5,832 bases of DNA from an uncultured Collinsella sp. (GTDB lineage Bacteria; Actinomycetota; Coriobacteriia; Coriobacteriales; Coriobacteriaceae): contig CAUEPS010000043.1 of assembly GCA_959019775.1 (NCBI GenBank), positions 1-5,832 of the forward strand, read 5' to 3'. The notes beneath the pieces were generated by a model. That model was not told the DNA's origin and made no database searches. It worked only from the letters and a program-made list of their open reading frames with translations. Every line of letters starts with the position of its first letter. Position 1 is the stretch's first letter. Positions 1 to 5,592 of the stretch are shown here, one piece after another. The translations under genes were made by a program, and so were the position numbers.

Positions 1-14
1 ACAATACTTACCAT
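1..14 (-). CDS. 5' end of a leftward gene (partial, product unknown)
   Basis: Read on the minus strand, an ATG at 14-12 is followed by in-frame codons for Met-Val-Ser-Ile before the window ends. The start is supported by a textbook Shine-Dalgarno AAGGAGG (minus strand, 28-22) placed 7 nt upstream, and by AT-rich promoter-like DNA further upstream with a TATAAT at 90-85. Only four codons are visible, so nothing can be said about the product. The gene points away from hypA and would begin its own transcription unit. Confidence 0.6.
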
Positions 15-84
15 CACATAACCTCCTTTTTGTCTACGTATTTCCTACACGACATTAAGGAAGTATACCTGTTTGGTTTGTGGA

Positions 85-90
85 ATTATA
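85..90 (-). promoter_or_regulatory. Candidate -10 box (TATAAT) for the leftward gene
   Basis: The minus strand reads TATAAT from 90 to 85, an exact sigma-70-type -10 hexamer. It would start a transcript near 78 and give a leader of about 64 nt before the ATG at 14. The hexamer 17 bp upstream (minus strand 113-108, AACCAA) is nothing like TTGACA, and there is no TGn extension. The promoter would therefore be weak or activator-dependent. In AT-rich DNA a chance match is possible. Confidence 0.4.
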
Positions 91-118
91 GCTAAATTCG
101 CAAAAGGTTGGTTTATTT

Positions 119-126
119 GTTTAAAC
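119..126. repeat. Palindrome GTTTAAAC, copy 1
   Basis: A perfect 8-bp palindrome. The shared word TTTGTTTAAAC occurs here and again at 278-288. If the TATAAT at 90-85 is a real -10, this copy is centred about 44 bp upstream of the predicted transcript start, directly behind the -35 position. An activator could bind there. That role is inference from spacing only. Confidence 0.3.
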
Positions 127-247
127 GTCTAGGTTTGTTACAAGTTGATTACTTTACTGCTTTTTGACTCATTACACGCCAAGGCGTCGCACATCAAGCC
201 ATGCATTTTACAGATACAAACAGGCTGTTCATTAATATCGATTTTGG

Positions 248-265
248 CAAGCGCGAATGCGCTTG
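248..265. repeat. Interrupted palindrome CAAGCGC-GAAT-GCGCTTG
   Basis: Seven-base arms (248-254 and 259-265) are perfect reverse complements around the 4-nt spacer GAAT. It is GC-rich inside AT-rich intergenic DNA. No T-tract follows directly on either strand, so it does not look like a terminator. A protein-binding site or a small RNA hairpin is possible. Confidence 0.4.
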
Positions 266-280
266 TACTGCCGCCATTTT

Positions 281-288
281 GTTTAAAC
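281..288. repeat. Palindrome GTTTAAAC, copy 2
   Basis: Second perfect copy of the palindrome found at 119-126, again preceded by TTT. The two lie 162 bp apart in the same intergenic region. They may be paired sites for one regulator. The sequence is AT-rich enough that coincidence cannot be excluded. Confidence 0.25.
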
Positions 289-340
289 AGACATAACTTG
301 ACTAATATCGTGACTTATGTTCCACGAAACAACTCAAAAT

Positions 341-407
341 AGTTGCGGTGGAATAGTTCTTGTTTAAGAGCCAGAAGGCTGGATTTAGGAACTATTTCAC
401 CGCAACT
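341..407 (-). terminator. Long stem-loop after hypA: probable terminator, possibly a dispersed repeat
   Basis: Arms at 341-359 and 389-407 pair over 19 positions, 18 Watson-Crick plus one G-T (351 against 397). Between them lie 29 nt that can form a small inner hairpin (AGCC-agaa-GGCT, 369-380). On the minus strand the structure begins 11 nt after the hypA stop codon and is followed by ATTTTGAGTTGTTT. That placement fits transcription termination of the oxidoreductase-hypA operon. The arms are longer and less GC-rich than a typical intrinsic terminator and the T-run is interrupted, so it could instead be a mobile or dispersed palindromic element used as a terminator. Confidence 0.55.
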
Positions 408-418
408 TATAGGGGATC

Positions 419-856
419 CTAGACGATGTGGAGGGGGTTGGCGGCGTCGACGGCGTCGGGGGCGTCGGGGGCGTCGGAAGGACCGTCGGAGGCGGCGTCT
501 GCCGGATCCTCGTCGGGGGTCTCAATCTGTTTGATCATGACCTCCTGGCCCTGCAGCAGATATGTTTCGCCGCTGCCGCAATGGGGGCAGGTCTTGCCGT
601 GCTCGACTGTCGCATAGTCGCGGCCGCACGCCTCGCAATGCGTCACGGCCTCGACAGGCTCCACGATAAGCTCCGCGCCCTGCGTGATAGGCTTTTTATC
701 CGCCGCCCAGCGCCAGGCGTCGAGCAGCAAGTCGGGAACGACGCCCGAGACCTCGCCCAGCAGCAACGTCACGCTCGAAACGCGACGCACGCCATGAGCG
801 CGCGCCACATTCTCGACATCGCGAATGATGTGGTAAACGATTCCGAGCTCGTGCAC
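419..856 (-). CDS. hypA: HypA, [NiFe]-hydrogenase nickel-insertion metallochaperone with extended tail
   Basis: HypA proteins deliver Ni to the large subunit of [NiFe] hydrogenase (and to urease in some bacteria), together with the GTPase HypB, in the cytoplasm. The 145-residue product has the family hallmarks. It begins Met-His-Glu, where His2 and the N-terminus bind nickel in known HypA proteins. It carries the conserved core with LLLGEVSGV near residues 31-39, and a structural zinc site formed by C74-x2-C77 and C90-x2-C93. The start is GTG at 856-854, preceded by GGAGGA 4 nt away; starting here restores the essential MHE terminus. HypA proteins usually end near residue 113-120. This one continues for about 30 residues of Asp/Ala/Pro-rich sequence built on PDA/VDA triplets. 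It lies 35 nt downstream of the oxidoreductase on the same strand, so co-transcription is likely. No hypB or hydrogenase gene is in the window. Confidence 0.93.
   Translation of the reverse strand: MHELGIVYHIIRDVENVARAHGVRRVSSVTLLLGEVSGVVPDLLLDAWRWAADKKPITQGAELIVEPVEAVTHCEACGRDYATVEHGKTCPHCGSGETYLLQGQEVMIKQIETPDEDPADAASDGPSDAPDAPDAVDAANPLHIV
443..478. repeat. 9-bp tandem repeat in the 3' end of hypA
   Basis: Four consecutive 9-bp units, GGCGTCGAC, GGCGTCGGG, GGCGTCGGG and GGCGTCGGA on the plus strand, differ only in the last two bases. On the coding minus strand they give the Asp-Ala-Pro/Val triplets in the tail of HypA. Because the unit is a multiple of three, copy-number change would lengthen or shorten the tail without breaking the frame. 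Confidence 0.8.
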
Positions 857-891
857 TTTTTCCTCCGCCGTTCTCCTGCTTGTTGCGTTTC

Positions 892-3669
892 TTACTTCCT
901 ACCAAATTTGATCTTGATGGCACGCTTGAGCGCATACTTGCCGAGGCTTGGGAGCTTTTGCTCGTATTTGACCATCGTTGAGCACTCGGGGCGGTCTCGA
1001 TCCAGATGGATGGCGTCGAACGCGCACTTGGTGGTGCATAGGCCGCAGCCGATGCACTTGTTGGGGTCGACGATCGAGGCACCGCAGCCCAGGCAACGGG
1101 CGGTCTCGGCGCGCACCTGCTCTTCGGTAAAGGTCTCGACGTACTCGCTAAACGGCGCGGCTTTCTCGCGCTCGCGGTCCACGTGGGCAACCTCGCGGCT
1201 CGCGTTGTCGTAGCCCTCGAGCACAACGTCGTCGCGGTCAAGCGCGGTGTAGCGGCACTGGTTGCGGCCGATGGTAAGCGTGGAGCCCGGCTGCACAAAG
1301 CGGTGGATGGAGACGGCGGCCTCGTGGCCGGCGGCGATGGCATCGATGGCAAAGCTCGGACCGGTGTAGACATCGCCGCCCACAAAGATGTCGGGCTCGG
1401 CGGTCTGGTAGGTCTGGGGATCGGCAAGGGCACCCTGGCCGCGGCCAAGCTCCACCTTAGAGCCAGCCAGCAGGTCGCCCCACACAATGAACTGACCGAT
1501 CGACATGACCACGCGGTCGGCATCGACACGACGCAGATCGTCCTCGTCGTACTCAGGCGCAAAACGACCCTCGTCGTCATAGACACGCGTGCAGTGCTTG
1601 AAGGTGATACCGCACACACGACCGGCCTCGTCCAGGTGAACCTCCTTGGGGCCCCAGCCGCAGCTGATGTGAGCGCCGTCCTCGACGGCCTCGCGACGCT
1701 CCTCCTCGCTGGCGGGCATCTGGGCCTCGCTCTCCAGGCAGAACATCTCAACGTGCTCGGAGCCCAGGCGGCAGGCGTTGCGCGCGACATCGATAGCCAC
1801 GTTGCCGCCGCCCACCACGATGGTGCGGCCGGGCAGCGCGTCGATCTTACCGCTGTTGACCTCGCGCAAGAAGTCGACGGCCGCAGTCACATCCTCGGCA
1901 TCCTCGCCCGGAATACCGGCAAGGCGGCCGCCCTGGCAGCCAATAGCCACATAAAAGGCCTTAAAGCCCTGCTCGCGCAGCTCGTCGAGCGTCACATCGC
2001 GACCGACCTCCACACCATAGCGGAACTCGGCGCCCATCAGGCGAATGATCTCGACCTCGGCCTCGATAACATCCTTCTGCAGCTTAAAGCTGGGGATGCC
2101 GTAGGTGAGCATGCCGCCCGGGCGCTCGTTCTTCTCGAACACGACGGGTTTGTAGCCCTTCTCGGCCAGATAGAAAGCGCAGGACAGGCCGGCCGGACCG
2201 GCGCCGATGATGGCGATCTTCTGGTCGAAGCCGCCGGCGCGCGTCGGGGTCACCACAGGCGGGACATAGCGTGTCGCGGCGTCCAGATCGCGCTGGGCGA
2301 TGAACTTCTTGACCTCGTCGATAGCCACGGCGGCGTCCACGCGACCGCGGGTGCAGGCGTCCTCACAGCGGCGGTTGCACACGCGACCGCAGATAGCGGG
2401 CAGCGGGTTCTCGCGCTTAATGAGCGCCAGGGCCTCGTCGTAGCGGCCCTGCGCCGCGAGCTTCAAATAGCCCTGAACGGCGACATGCGCGGGGCAGGCT
2501 GTCTTGCAGGGAGCGGTGCCGGACTCGTGCGTCTCGATGCGGTTGTCGTTGCGGTAGTTGGGCGACCACTTGGTGTGATCCCACCTGGTGGCATCGGGCA
2601 GCTCCTGGCGCGGATACTCGGGCACCTGTCCGCCGGCCTTTTTGCTGCAGAGCTTCTGGCCCAGCTTGGCGGCGCCGGCCGGGCACACCTCAACGCAGCG
2701 GCCGCAGGCCACGCACTTGTCCTTCTCGACCTTGGCGACATAGGCCGAGCGCGACAGGTTGGGCGTGTTGAACAGCTGCGAGGTGCGCAGGGCATAGCAC
2801 ACGTTGACGTTGCAGTTGCAGATGGCGAAGATCTTGTTCTCGCCATCGATATTGGTGATCTGGTGCACAAAGCCGTTGTCCTCGGCCTGGCGCAGGATGT
2901 CGTAAACCTCGTCGCGCGTCACGTAATGGCCACGATCGGTCTCGACCACGTAGTCGGCCATATCGCCCACGGCGATGCACCAATCGGCCGGGTCGTCGGC
3001 ACAGCCCTCACCCATCACGCGACGGCTCGCACGGCAGCTGCAGGTGCTGGCGGCATACTTGCCATCGTATTTGTCGAGCCAGTGCTCGATATGCTCAATA
3101 GGCACCGAGGTGCTCGCGGCGTCAATGGCCTTTTCGACCGGAATGACGTGCATGCCGATACCGGCGCCTCCGGGCGGCACCATCGGCGTAGCCTTGGACA
3201 GCGGGCCCTTGGATGCCTGTTCAAAGAACTTGGCATAGACCGGATGCTCCTCGAGCTGGCTCATGCGCATGTTGAGGAACTCGGCGGAACCCGGCACCAG
3301 CATGGGTAGCACCCACTGCTTGGCGCGCTCGGGGTTTTCCCAGTTGTACTCGAGCAGACCCGTGTAGCTCATGTCGTCGAGCATCTTTTCGATCTGGGCC
3401 TCGGACATGCCGGTAAGCTTGACCATCTCGGGCAGCGTGTAGGGACGGCGCATCTTCATCTTGCAGAGCACCTCGGCCTGCTCGTCGGTTGCGGCCTCGG
3501 CAAACGACCAGTACTCGTAGCCCAGCAGCTCGTCGCGATGCAGCAGACGGTTGGTGCAGTGCTCGCACAGCTTGACGATGGCCTCGCGCGGATGCTCCGG
3601 CAGCGGCGGCACGAACTCCGAACCGATATCGGGCTCGGTGTAGCTAATTCCCGGTCCGTTGAGAATCAT
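892..3669 (-). CDS. Multi-domain FAD/NAD(P)-dependent oxidoreductase with several [4Fe-4S] modules (GltD-like)
   Basis: A predicted cytoplasmic, oxygen-sensitive electron-transfer flavoprotein of 925 residues; substrate unknown. Domains in order: a CxxC pair (C35, C38); a winged-helix-like stretch (about 75-115); a Cys-rich domain with C210, C212, C223, C231 and C284, C286, C291; a ferredoxin motif C319-x2-C322-x2-C325-x3-C329-Pro; an FeS domain as in the glutamate synthase small subunit and dihydropyrimidine dehydrogenase (C388, C392, then CGRVC...C435...C439); an FAD-binding fold with GAGPAG at 489-494; a nucleotide-binding fold with GGGNVA at 620-625; the second flavin motif GGD at 764-766; and a C-terminal C859-x2-C862 followed by a ferredoxin motif C872, C875, C878, C882. 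I chose the ATG at 3669, with AAGGGA 5 nt upstream. The frame stays open to an ATG at 4002, but that lies inside tetR. hypA follows 35 nt downstream. GltD-family proteins pass electrons between NAD(P)H, FAD and FeS clusters. True glutamate synthase is unlikely, since no large subunit is adjacent and the N-terminus differs. Confidence 0.88.
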   Translation of the reverse strand: MILNGPGISYTEPDIGSEFVPPLPEHPREAIVKLCEHCTNRLLHRDELLGYEYWSFAEAATDEQAEVLCKMKMRRPYTLPEMVKLTGMSEAQIEKMLDDMSYTGLLEYNWENPERAKQWVLPMLVPGSAEFLNMRMSQLEEHPVYAKFFEQASKGPLSKATPMVPPGGAGIGMHVIPVEKAIDAASTSVPIEHIEHWLDKYDGKYAASTCSCRASRRVMGEGCADDPADWCIAVGDMADYVVETDRGHYVTRDEVYDILRQAEDNGFVHQITNIDGENKIFAICNCNVNVCYALRTSQLFNTPNLSRSAYVAKVEKDKCVACGRCVEVCPAGAAKLGQKLCSKKAGGQVPEYPRQELPDATRWDHTKWSPNYRNDNRIETHESGTAPCKTACPAHVAVQGYLKLAAQGRYDEALALIKRENPLPAICGRVCNRRCEDACTRGRVDAAVAIDEVKKFIAQRDLDAATRYVPPVVTPTRAGGFDQKIAIIGAGPAGLSCAFYLAEKGYKPVVFEKNERPGGMLTYGIPSFKLQKDVIEAEVEIIRLMGAEFRYGVEVGRDVTLDELREQGFKAFYVAIGCQGGRLAGIPGEDAEDVTAAVDFLREVNSGKIDALPGRTIVVGGGNVAIDVARNACRLGSEHVEMFCLESEAQMPASEEERREAVEDGAHISCGWGPKEVHLDEAGRVCGITFKHCTRVYDDEGRFAPEYDEDDLRRVDADRVVMSIGQFIVWGDLLAGSKVELGRGQGALADPQTYQTAEPDIFVGGDVYTGPSFAIDAIAAGHEAAVSIHRFVQPGSTLTIGRNQCRYTALDRDDVVLEGYDNASREVAHVDREREKAAPFSEYVETFTEEQVRAETARCLGCGASIVDPNKCIGCGLCTTKCAFDAIHLDRDRPECSTMVKYEQKLPSLGKYALKRAIKIKFGRK

Positions 3670-3762
3670 GGTTGTCCCTTCTCTTGCCGCAGCCCGGCGA
3701 GGCCGCAGCGCCCCTCTTTTTTTGCAGGCCGGGCATGCCCCCATGCCGTTCACCCGCCATTG

Positions 3763-3777
3763 TTGACATTGTGTCAA
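3763..3777. promoter_or_regulatory. Putative TetR operator 1 (TTGACA-TTG-TGTCAA)
   Basis: A perfect interrupted palindrome with 6-bp arms and a 3-bp centre. It matches the pattern of the site at 3786-3800 and is centred 23 bp from it. TetR-family dimers commonly bind such 15-20 bp palindromes beside their own gene. The arm also reads TTGACA on both strands, so binding would cover possible -35 elements. Assignment to the adjacent regulator is inference from position and symmetry. Confidence 0.55.
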
Positions 3778-3785
3778 AAATAGTA

Positions 3786-3800
3786 TTGACGAACCGTCAA
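3786..3800. promoter_or_regulatory. Putative TetR operator 2 (TTGACG-AAC-CGTCAA)
   Basis: A second perfect interrupted palindrome with the same architecture (TTGACR, 3 bp, YGTCAA) but a different centre and a coordinated change at the sixth arm position on both sides. That matched change argues for selection on dimer recognition rather than chance. Confidence 0.55.
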
Positions 3801-3810
3801 CAATATTCAA

Positions 3811-3829
3811 GACTGTTAGGCGAACGGTC
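3811..3829. promoter_or_regulatory. Possible third, degenerate operator
   Basis: GACTGTT (3811-3817) and AACGGTC (3823-3829) form an inverted repeat with one mismatch around AGGCG. Its right part (3819-3832) also matches operator 2 directly (3788-3801) at 10 of 14 positions, offset by 31 bp, about three helical turns. It lies about 30 bp before the tetR start codon, where binding would block tetR transcription. Confidence 0.35.
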
Positions 3830-3858
3830 AGGCAAAAGAGGGTGAAAGGCGGCAAAAC

Positions 3859-4521
3859 ATGGGCAACAACGCAGCAGATACCTCTGTGGTCGATGCCATC
3901 CCCGCATCCGATAGCGCGGCAAAGCGCTTGACGGGCGACGAACGCCGTCGCGAGATCCTCGATGCCGTGCGCACCGTAAGCTCCGAGTTGGGCGTGTCCC
4001 ACCTATCGGTATCGGCCGTGACCAAACGAGCCGGCTGCACGCGTTCATTGTTCTACCACTACTTTGCCGACATGGACGCCGCCGTCACCGCTGTTATGGA
4101 CGAGGCGATCGACGGCTTTATCTCCGAACTCGAGCAGTGGAACGCCGGCCGCACCGTCGGCGATATCGAGGGCGCGCTCGACACCGTCGCCCCGCTCTTT
4201 AAGCGCCTGGTCGCCAGCGGCCACGAGCTGCCGAGTACGCTCACCTCAAGCAGCGGCGCGCTCTACGGCGGCTTTTTGCACAACGTGGTCCAGCGCGTGG
4301 CGCAGTATATCTGCGACACCACCGTGGTGGATTTTGTCGCCCATCACGAGCTGCGCATCGATCATGTCTACGAAACGTTCTACACCCTCATCATGGGTCT
4401 TTTGATGTATATCCGCACGCACCCCGATGTGCCCGACGAGACGGTCAAGGAAATCATCGCCTCGACACTCCACATCGAGGGCTATACCGCCAAGTATCCG
4501 GAGCGCATGCCCCAGAACTGA
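3859..4521 (+). CDS. TetR/AcrR-family transcriptional regulator
   Basis: A 220-residue one-component regulator. Residues about 28-75 form the TetR DNA-binding domain: a first helix (RRREILDAVRTVSSELG), then the helix-turn-helix SVSAVTKRAGCTRSLFYHYF with the family's signature end (xxxLFYHYFxxMD). The remaining ~145 residues would be the all-helical ligand-binding and dimer domain; these vary, so the ligand cannot be read from sequence. The first ~25 residues are a polar N-terminal extension before the domain. It is divergent from the oxidoreductase and 63 nt upstream of the membrane protein gene on the same strand, the usual arrangement for a local repressor. Palindromes in the divergent region are likely operators, suggesting autoregulation and control of one or both neighbours. 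Confidence 0.92.
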   Translation: MGNNAADTSVVDAIPASDSAAKRLTGDERRREILDAVRTVSSELGVSHLSVSAVTKRAGCTRSLFYHYFADMDAAVTAVMDEAIDGFISELEQWNAGRTVGDIEGALDTVAPLFKRLVASGHELPSTLTSSSGALYGGFLHNVVQRVAQYICDTTVVDFVAHHELRIDHVYETFYTLIMGLLMYIRTHPDVPDETVKEIIASTLHIEGYTAKYPERMPQN

Positions 4522-4538
4522 CGACATTTGGCCAAACT

Positions 4539-4566
4539 GCCCGCGATCAGAAGAGGGGCCGCGGGC
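4539..4566 (+). other. Stem-loop between tetR and the membrane protein gene
   Basis: GCCCGCG (4539-4545) and CGCGGGC (4560-4566) are perfect 7-bp complements enclosing a 14-nt loop. No T-run follows; the next bases lead straight into the AAAGGAG ribosome site (4572-4578). It is therefore not a standard terminator. It may tune expression or mRNA stability of the downstream gene. A perfect 10-bp palindrome TTTGGCCAAA sits just before it (4527-4536). Confidence 0.35.
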
Positions 4567-4584
4567 GTGTGAAAGGAGAGCAGC

Positions 4585-5592
4585 ATGCTGTTCGATGTTT
4601 GGGGTAGCGATACCCTTATCCACTGGGCCGGCTGGGCCATGGTCTTTATTGGCCTGATCGTGCTCAACGAGGTCGGCCGCCGCACCAAGCTGGGCGCGGC
4701 CATCATCTTTGGCGTGGCTCCGCTGGCCATGACCATCTACTGCGTCGCCATCGCCGTCGGCGTTTCGCAGGGTGCCGAGTGGGCGCTCACCAACCCCACC
4801 CATGTGTACCAGAACAGCTGGTTCCACTACGCCAAGGTGTACGCGGCGCTGGCCGGTTGCTGGGGCTTCATTGCCATTAAGTACCAGTGGGGCAAGATCG
4901 GCAAGGCGCATTGGTTCCGCGCGTGGCCGTTTGTGATCGTCGCCATCAACATCATGATCGCCGTCGTGTCTGACTTTGAGAGCGCCTATCACTTCTTTGT
5001 CCTGGGCGAGTCCACCTGGGTCACCTCCGAGGGCGCCACGCAGCTGGCCGGCTGGAACAACGTGTTCAACGGTATCGCGGGCATCATCAACATCTTCTGC
5101 ATGACCGGTTGGTGGAGCGTCTACGCCTCCGAGGACAAGACCGACATGCTGTGGCCCGACATGACCTGGGTCTACATCATCGCCTACGATATCTGGAACT
5201 TCTGCTACACCTACAACTGCCTGCCCACCCACTCCTGGTTCTGCGGCTTTGCGCTGCTGCTGGCGCCCACCGTCGCCGCCTTTATCTGGAACAAGGGCGG
5301 CTGGATTCAGAACCGCGCCTTTACGCTGGCCATTTGGTGCATGTTTGCCCAGGTGTTCCCGTACTTCCAGGAGGAGTCCATCTTTGTGACGCACTCCACG
5401 CTCGATCCCGGCGCCGCCACCGCGGTCTCGGTCGCCGCGCTGGTCGCCAACGTCGCCGCGATCATCTACGTCGCCTACCGTGCCAAGAAGCTCGGCCGCA
5501 ATCCCTACAAGCAGGATGTCTTTGAGGGCACCAGCGATTGGGAGAAGGCCACTGCCCGCCGCGCCAAGGTTGATTACGCGCACGCCGAGTAA
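4585..5592 (+). CDS. Multi-pass inner-membrane protein, probable DUF5692 family
   Basis: A 335-residue integral membrane protein with about eight or nine hydrophobic segments (roughly residues 11-30, 36-58, 83-99, 113-130, 155-175, 192-210, 218-235, 244-261 and 275-297) and a charged, likely cytoplasmic tail (300-335). It is rich in Trp, Tyr and Phe within the membrane segments. A striking block at 201-221 carries acidic D202, W204, C207, C212, H216 and C220 with PTHSWFCG, and polar residues there could line a substrate or cofactor site. From recall it resembles the uncharacterised DUF5692 family; I cannot run a search to confirm. No transporter signature or ATP-binding motif is visible. The start has an excellent AAAGGAG 6 nt upstream. 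It is probably co-transcribed with tetR and ends before a strong terminator. Function unknown; export, sensing or membrane-bound catalysis are all open. Confidence 0.88.
   Translation: MLFDVWGSDTLIHWAGWAMVFIGLIVLNEVGRRTKLGAAIIFGVAPLAMTIYCVAIAVGVSQGAEWALTNPTHVYQNSWFHYAKVYAALAGCWGFIAIKYQWGKIGKAHWFRAWPFVIVAINIMIAVVSDFESAYHFFVLGESTWVTSEGATQLAGWNNVFNGIAGIINIFCMTGWWSVYASEDKTDMLWPDMTWVYIIAYDIWNFCYTYNCLPTHSWFCGFALLLAPTVAAFIWNKGGWIQNRAFTLAIWCMFAQVFPYFQEESIFVTHSTLDPGAATAVSVAALVANVAAIIYVAYRAKKLGRNPYKQDVFEGTSDWEKATARRAKVDYAHAE

Larger units (their letters stand above)
15..340. other. AT-rich intergenic region upstream of the leftward gene
   Basis: This stretch has no convincing gene. Short open frames here have no ribosome binding site and no protein-like composition. 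It is clearly more AT-rich than the coding DNA around it. It holds the Shine-Dalgarno and a TATAAT box for the gene starting at 14, two copies of the palindrome GTTTAAAC (119-126 and 281-288) and an 18-bp interrupted palindrome (248-265). It probably serves as the regulatory region of that leftward gene. Confidence 0.6.
3670..3858. promoter_or_regulatory. Divergent control region between oxidoreductase and tetR
   Basis: About 190 bp separate the two divergent start codons. The half near the oxidoreductase is GC-rich and would be its leader; it contains a palindrome GGGCATGCCC (3731-3740) and a direct repeat GCCGCAGC (3686-3693, 3702-3709). The half near tetR is AT-rich and holds the palindromes listed separately. 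A TACTAT on the minus strand (3785-3780) is a possible -10 for the oxidoreductase. No -35/-10 pair with consensus spacing stands out on either strand, so the start points are unresolved. tetR has GAAAGG (3844-3849) 9 nt before its ATG. Confidence 0.65.

Noticed and set aside
145..342. A 65-residue plus-strand frame in the AT-rich intergenic region
   Set aside because: There is no ribosome binding site before it, no recognisable features, and it runs into the long stem-loop.
443..478. The short tandem repeats as a CRISPR-like array
   Set aside because: Units are 9 bp with no spacers and encode the HypA tail in frame.
428..1213. A 261-residue plus-strand frame across hypA and the end of the oxidoreductase
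   Set aside because: It is antisense to two well-supported genes, begins in the hypA tandem repeat and has no recognisable domain.
696..1790. A 364-residue Arg/Ser/Pro/Ala-rich minus-strand frame
   Set aside because: It is out of frame with both the oxidoreductase and hypA on the same strand, with composition typical of a shifted reading frame in GC-rich DNA.
1183..3309. A 708-residue open frame on the plus strand
   Set aside because: It lies wholly antisense to the oxidoreductase, whose FAD, NAD(P) and ferredoxin motifs are unmistakable. Its composition (Ala, Gly, Leu, His, Asp, Val) is typical of the complement of a GC-rich gene.
3714..3720. The T-run near 3714-3723 as a rightward terminator
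   Set aside because: No stable stem directly precedes it on the plus strand and no rightward gene ends there; it lies in the oxidoreductase leader.
3670..4002. Upstream extension of the oxidoreductase to an ATG at 4002
   Set aside because: The extra 111 residues overlap the tetR coding region and the operator palindromes and show no domain. The ATG at 3669 has a ribosome site and starts the recognisable protein.
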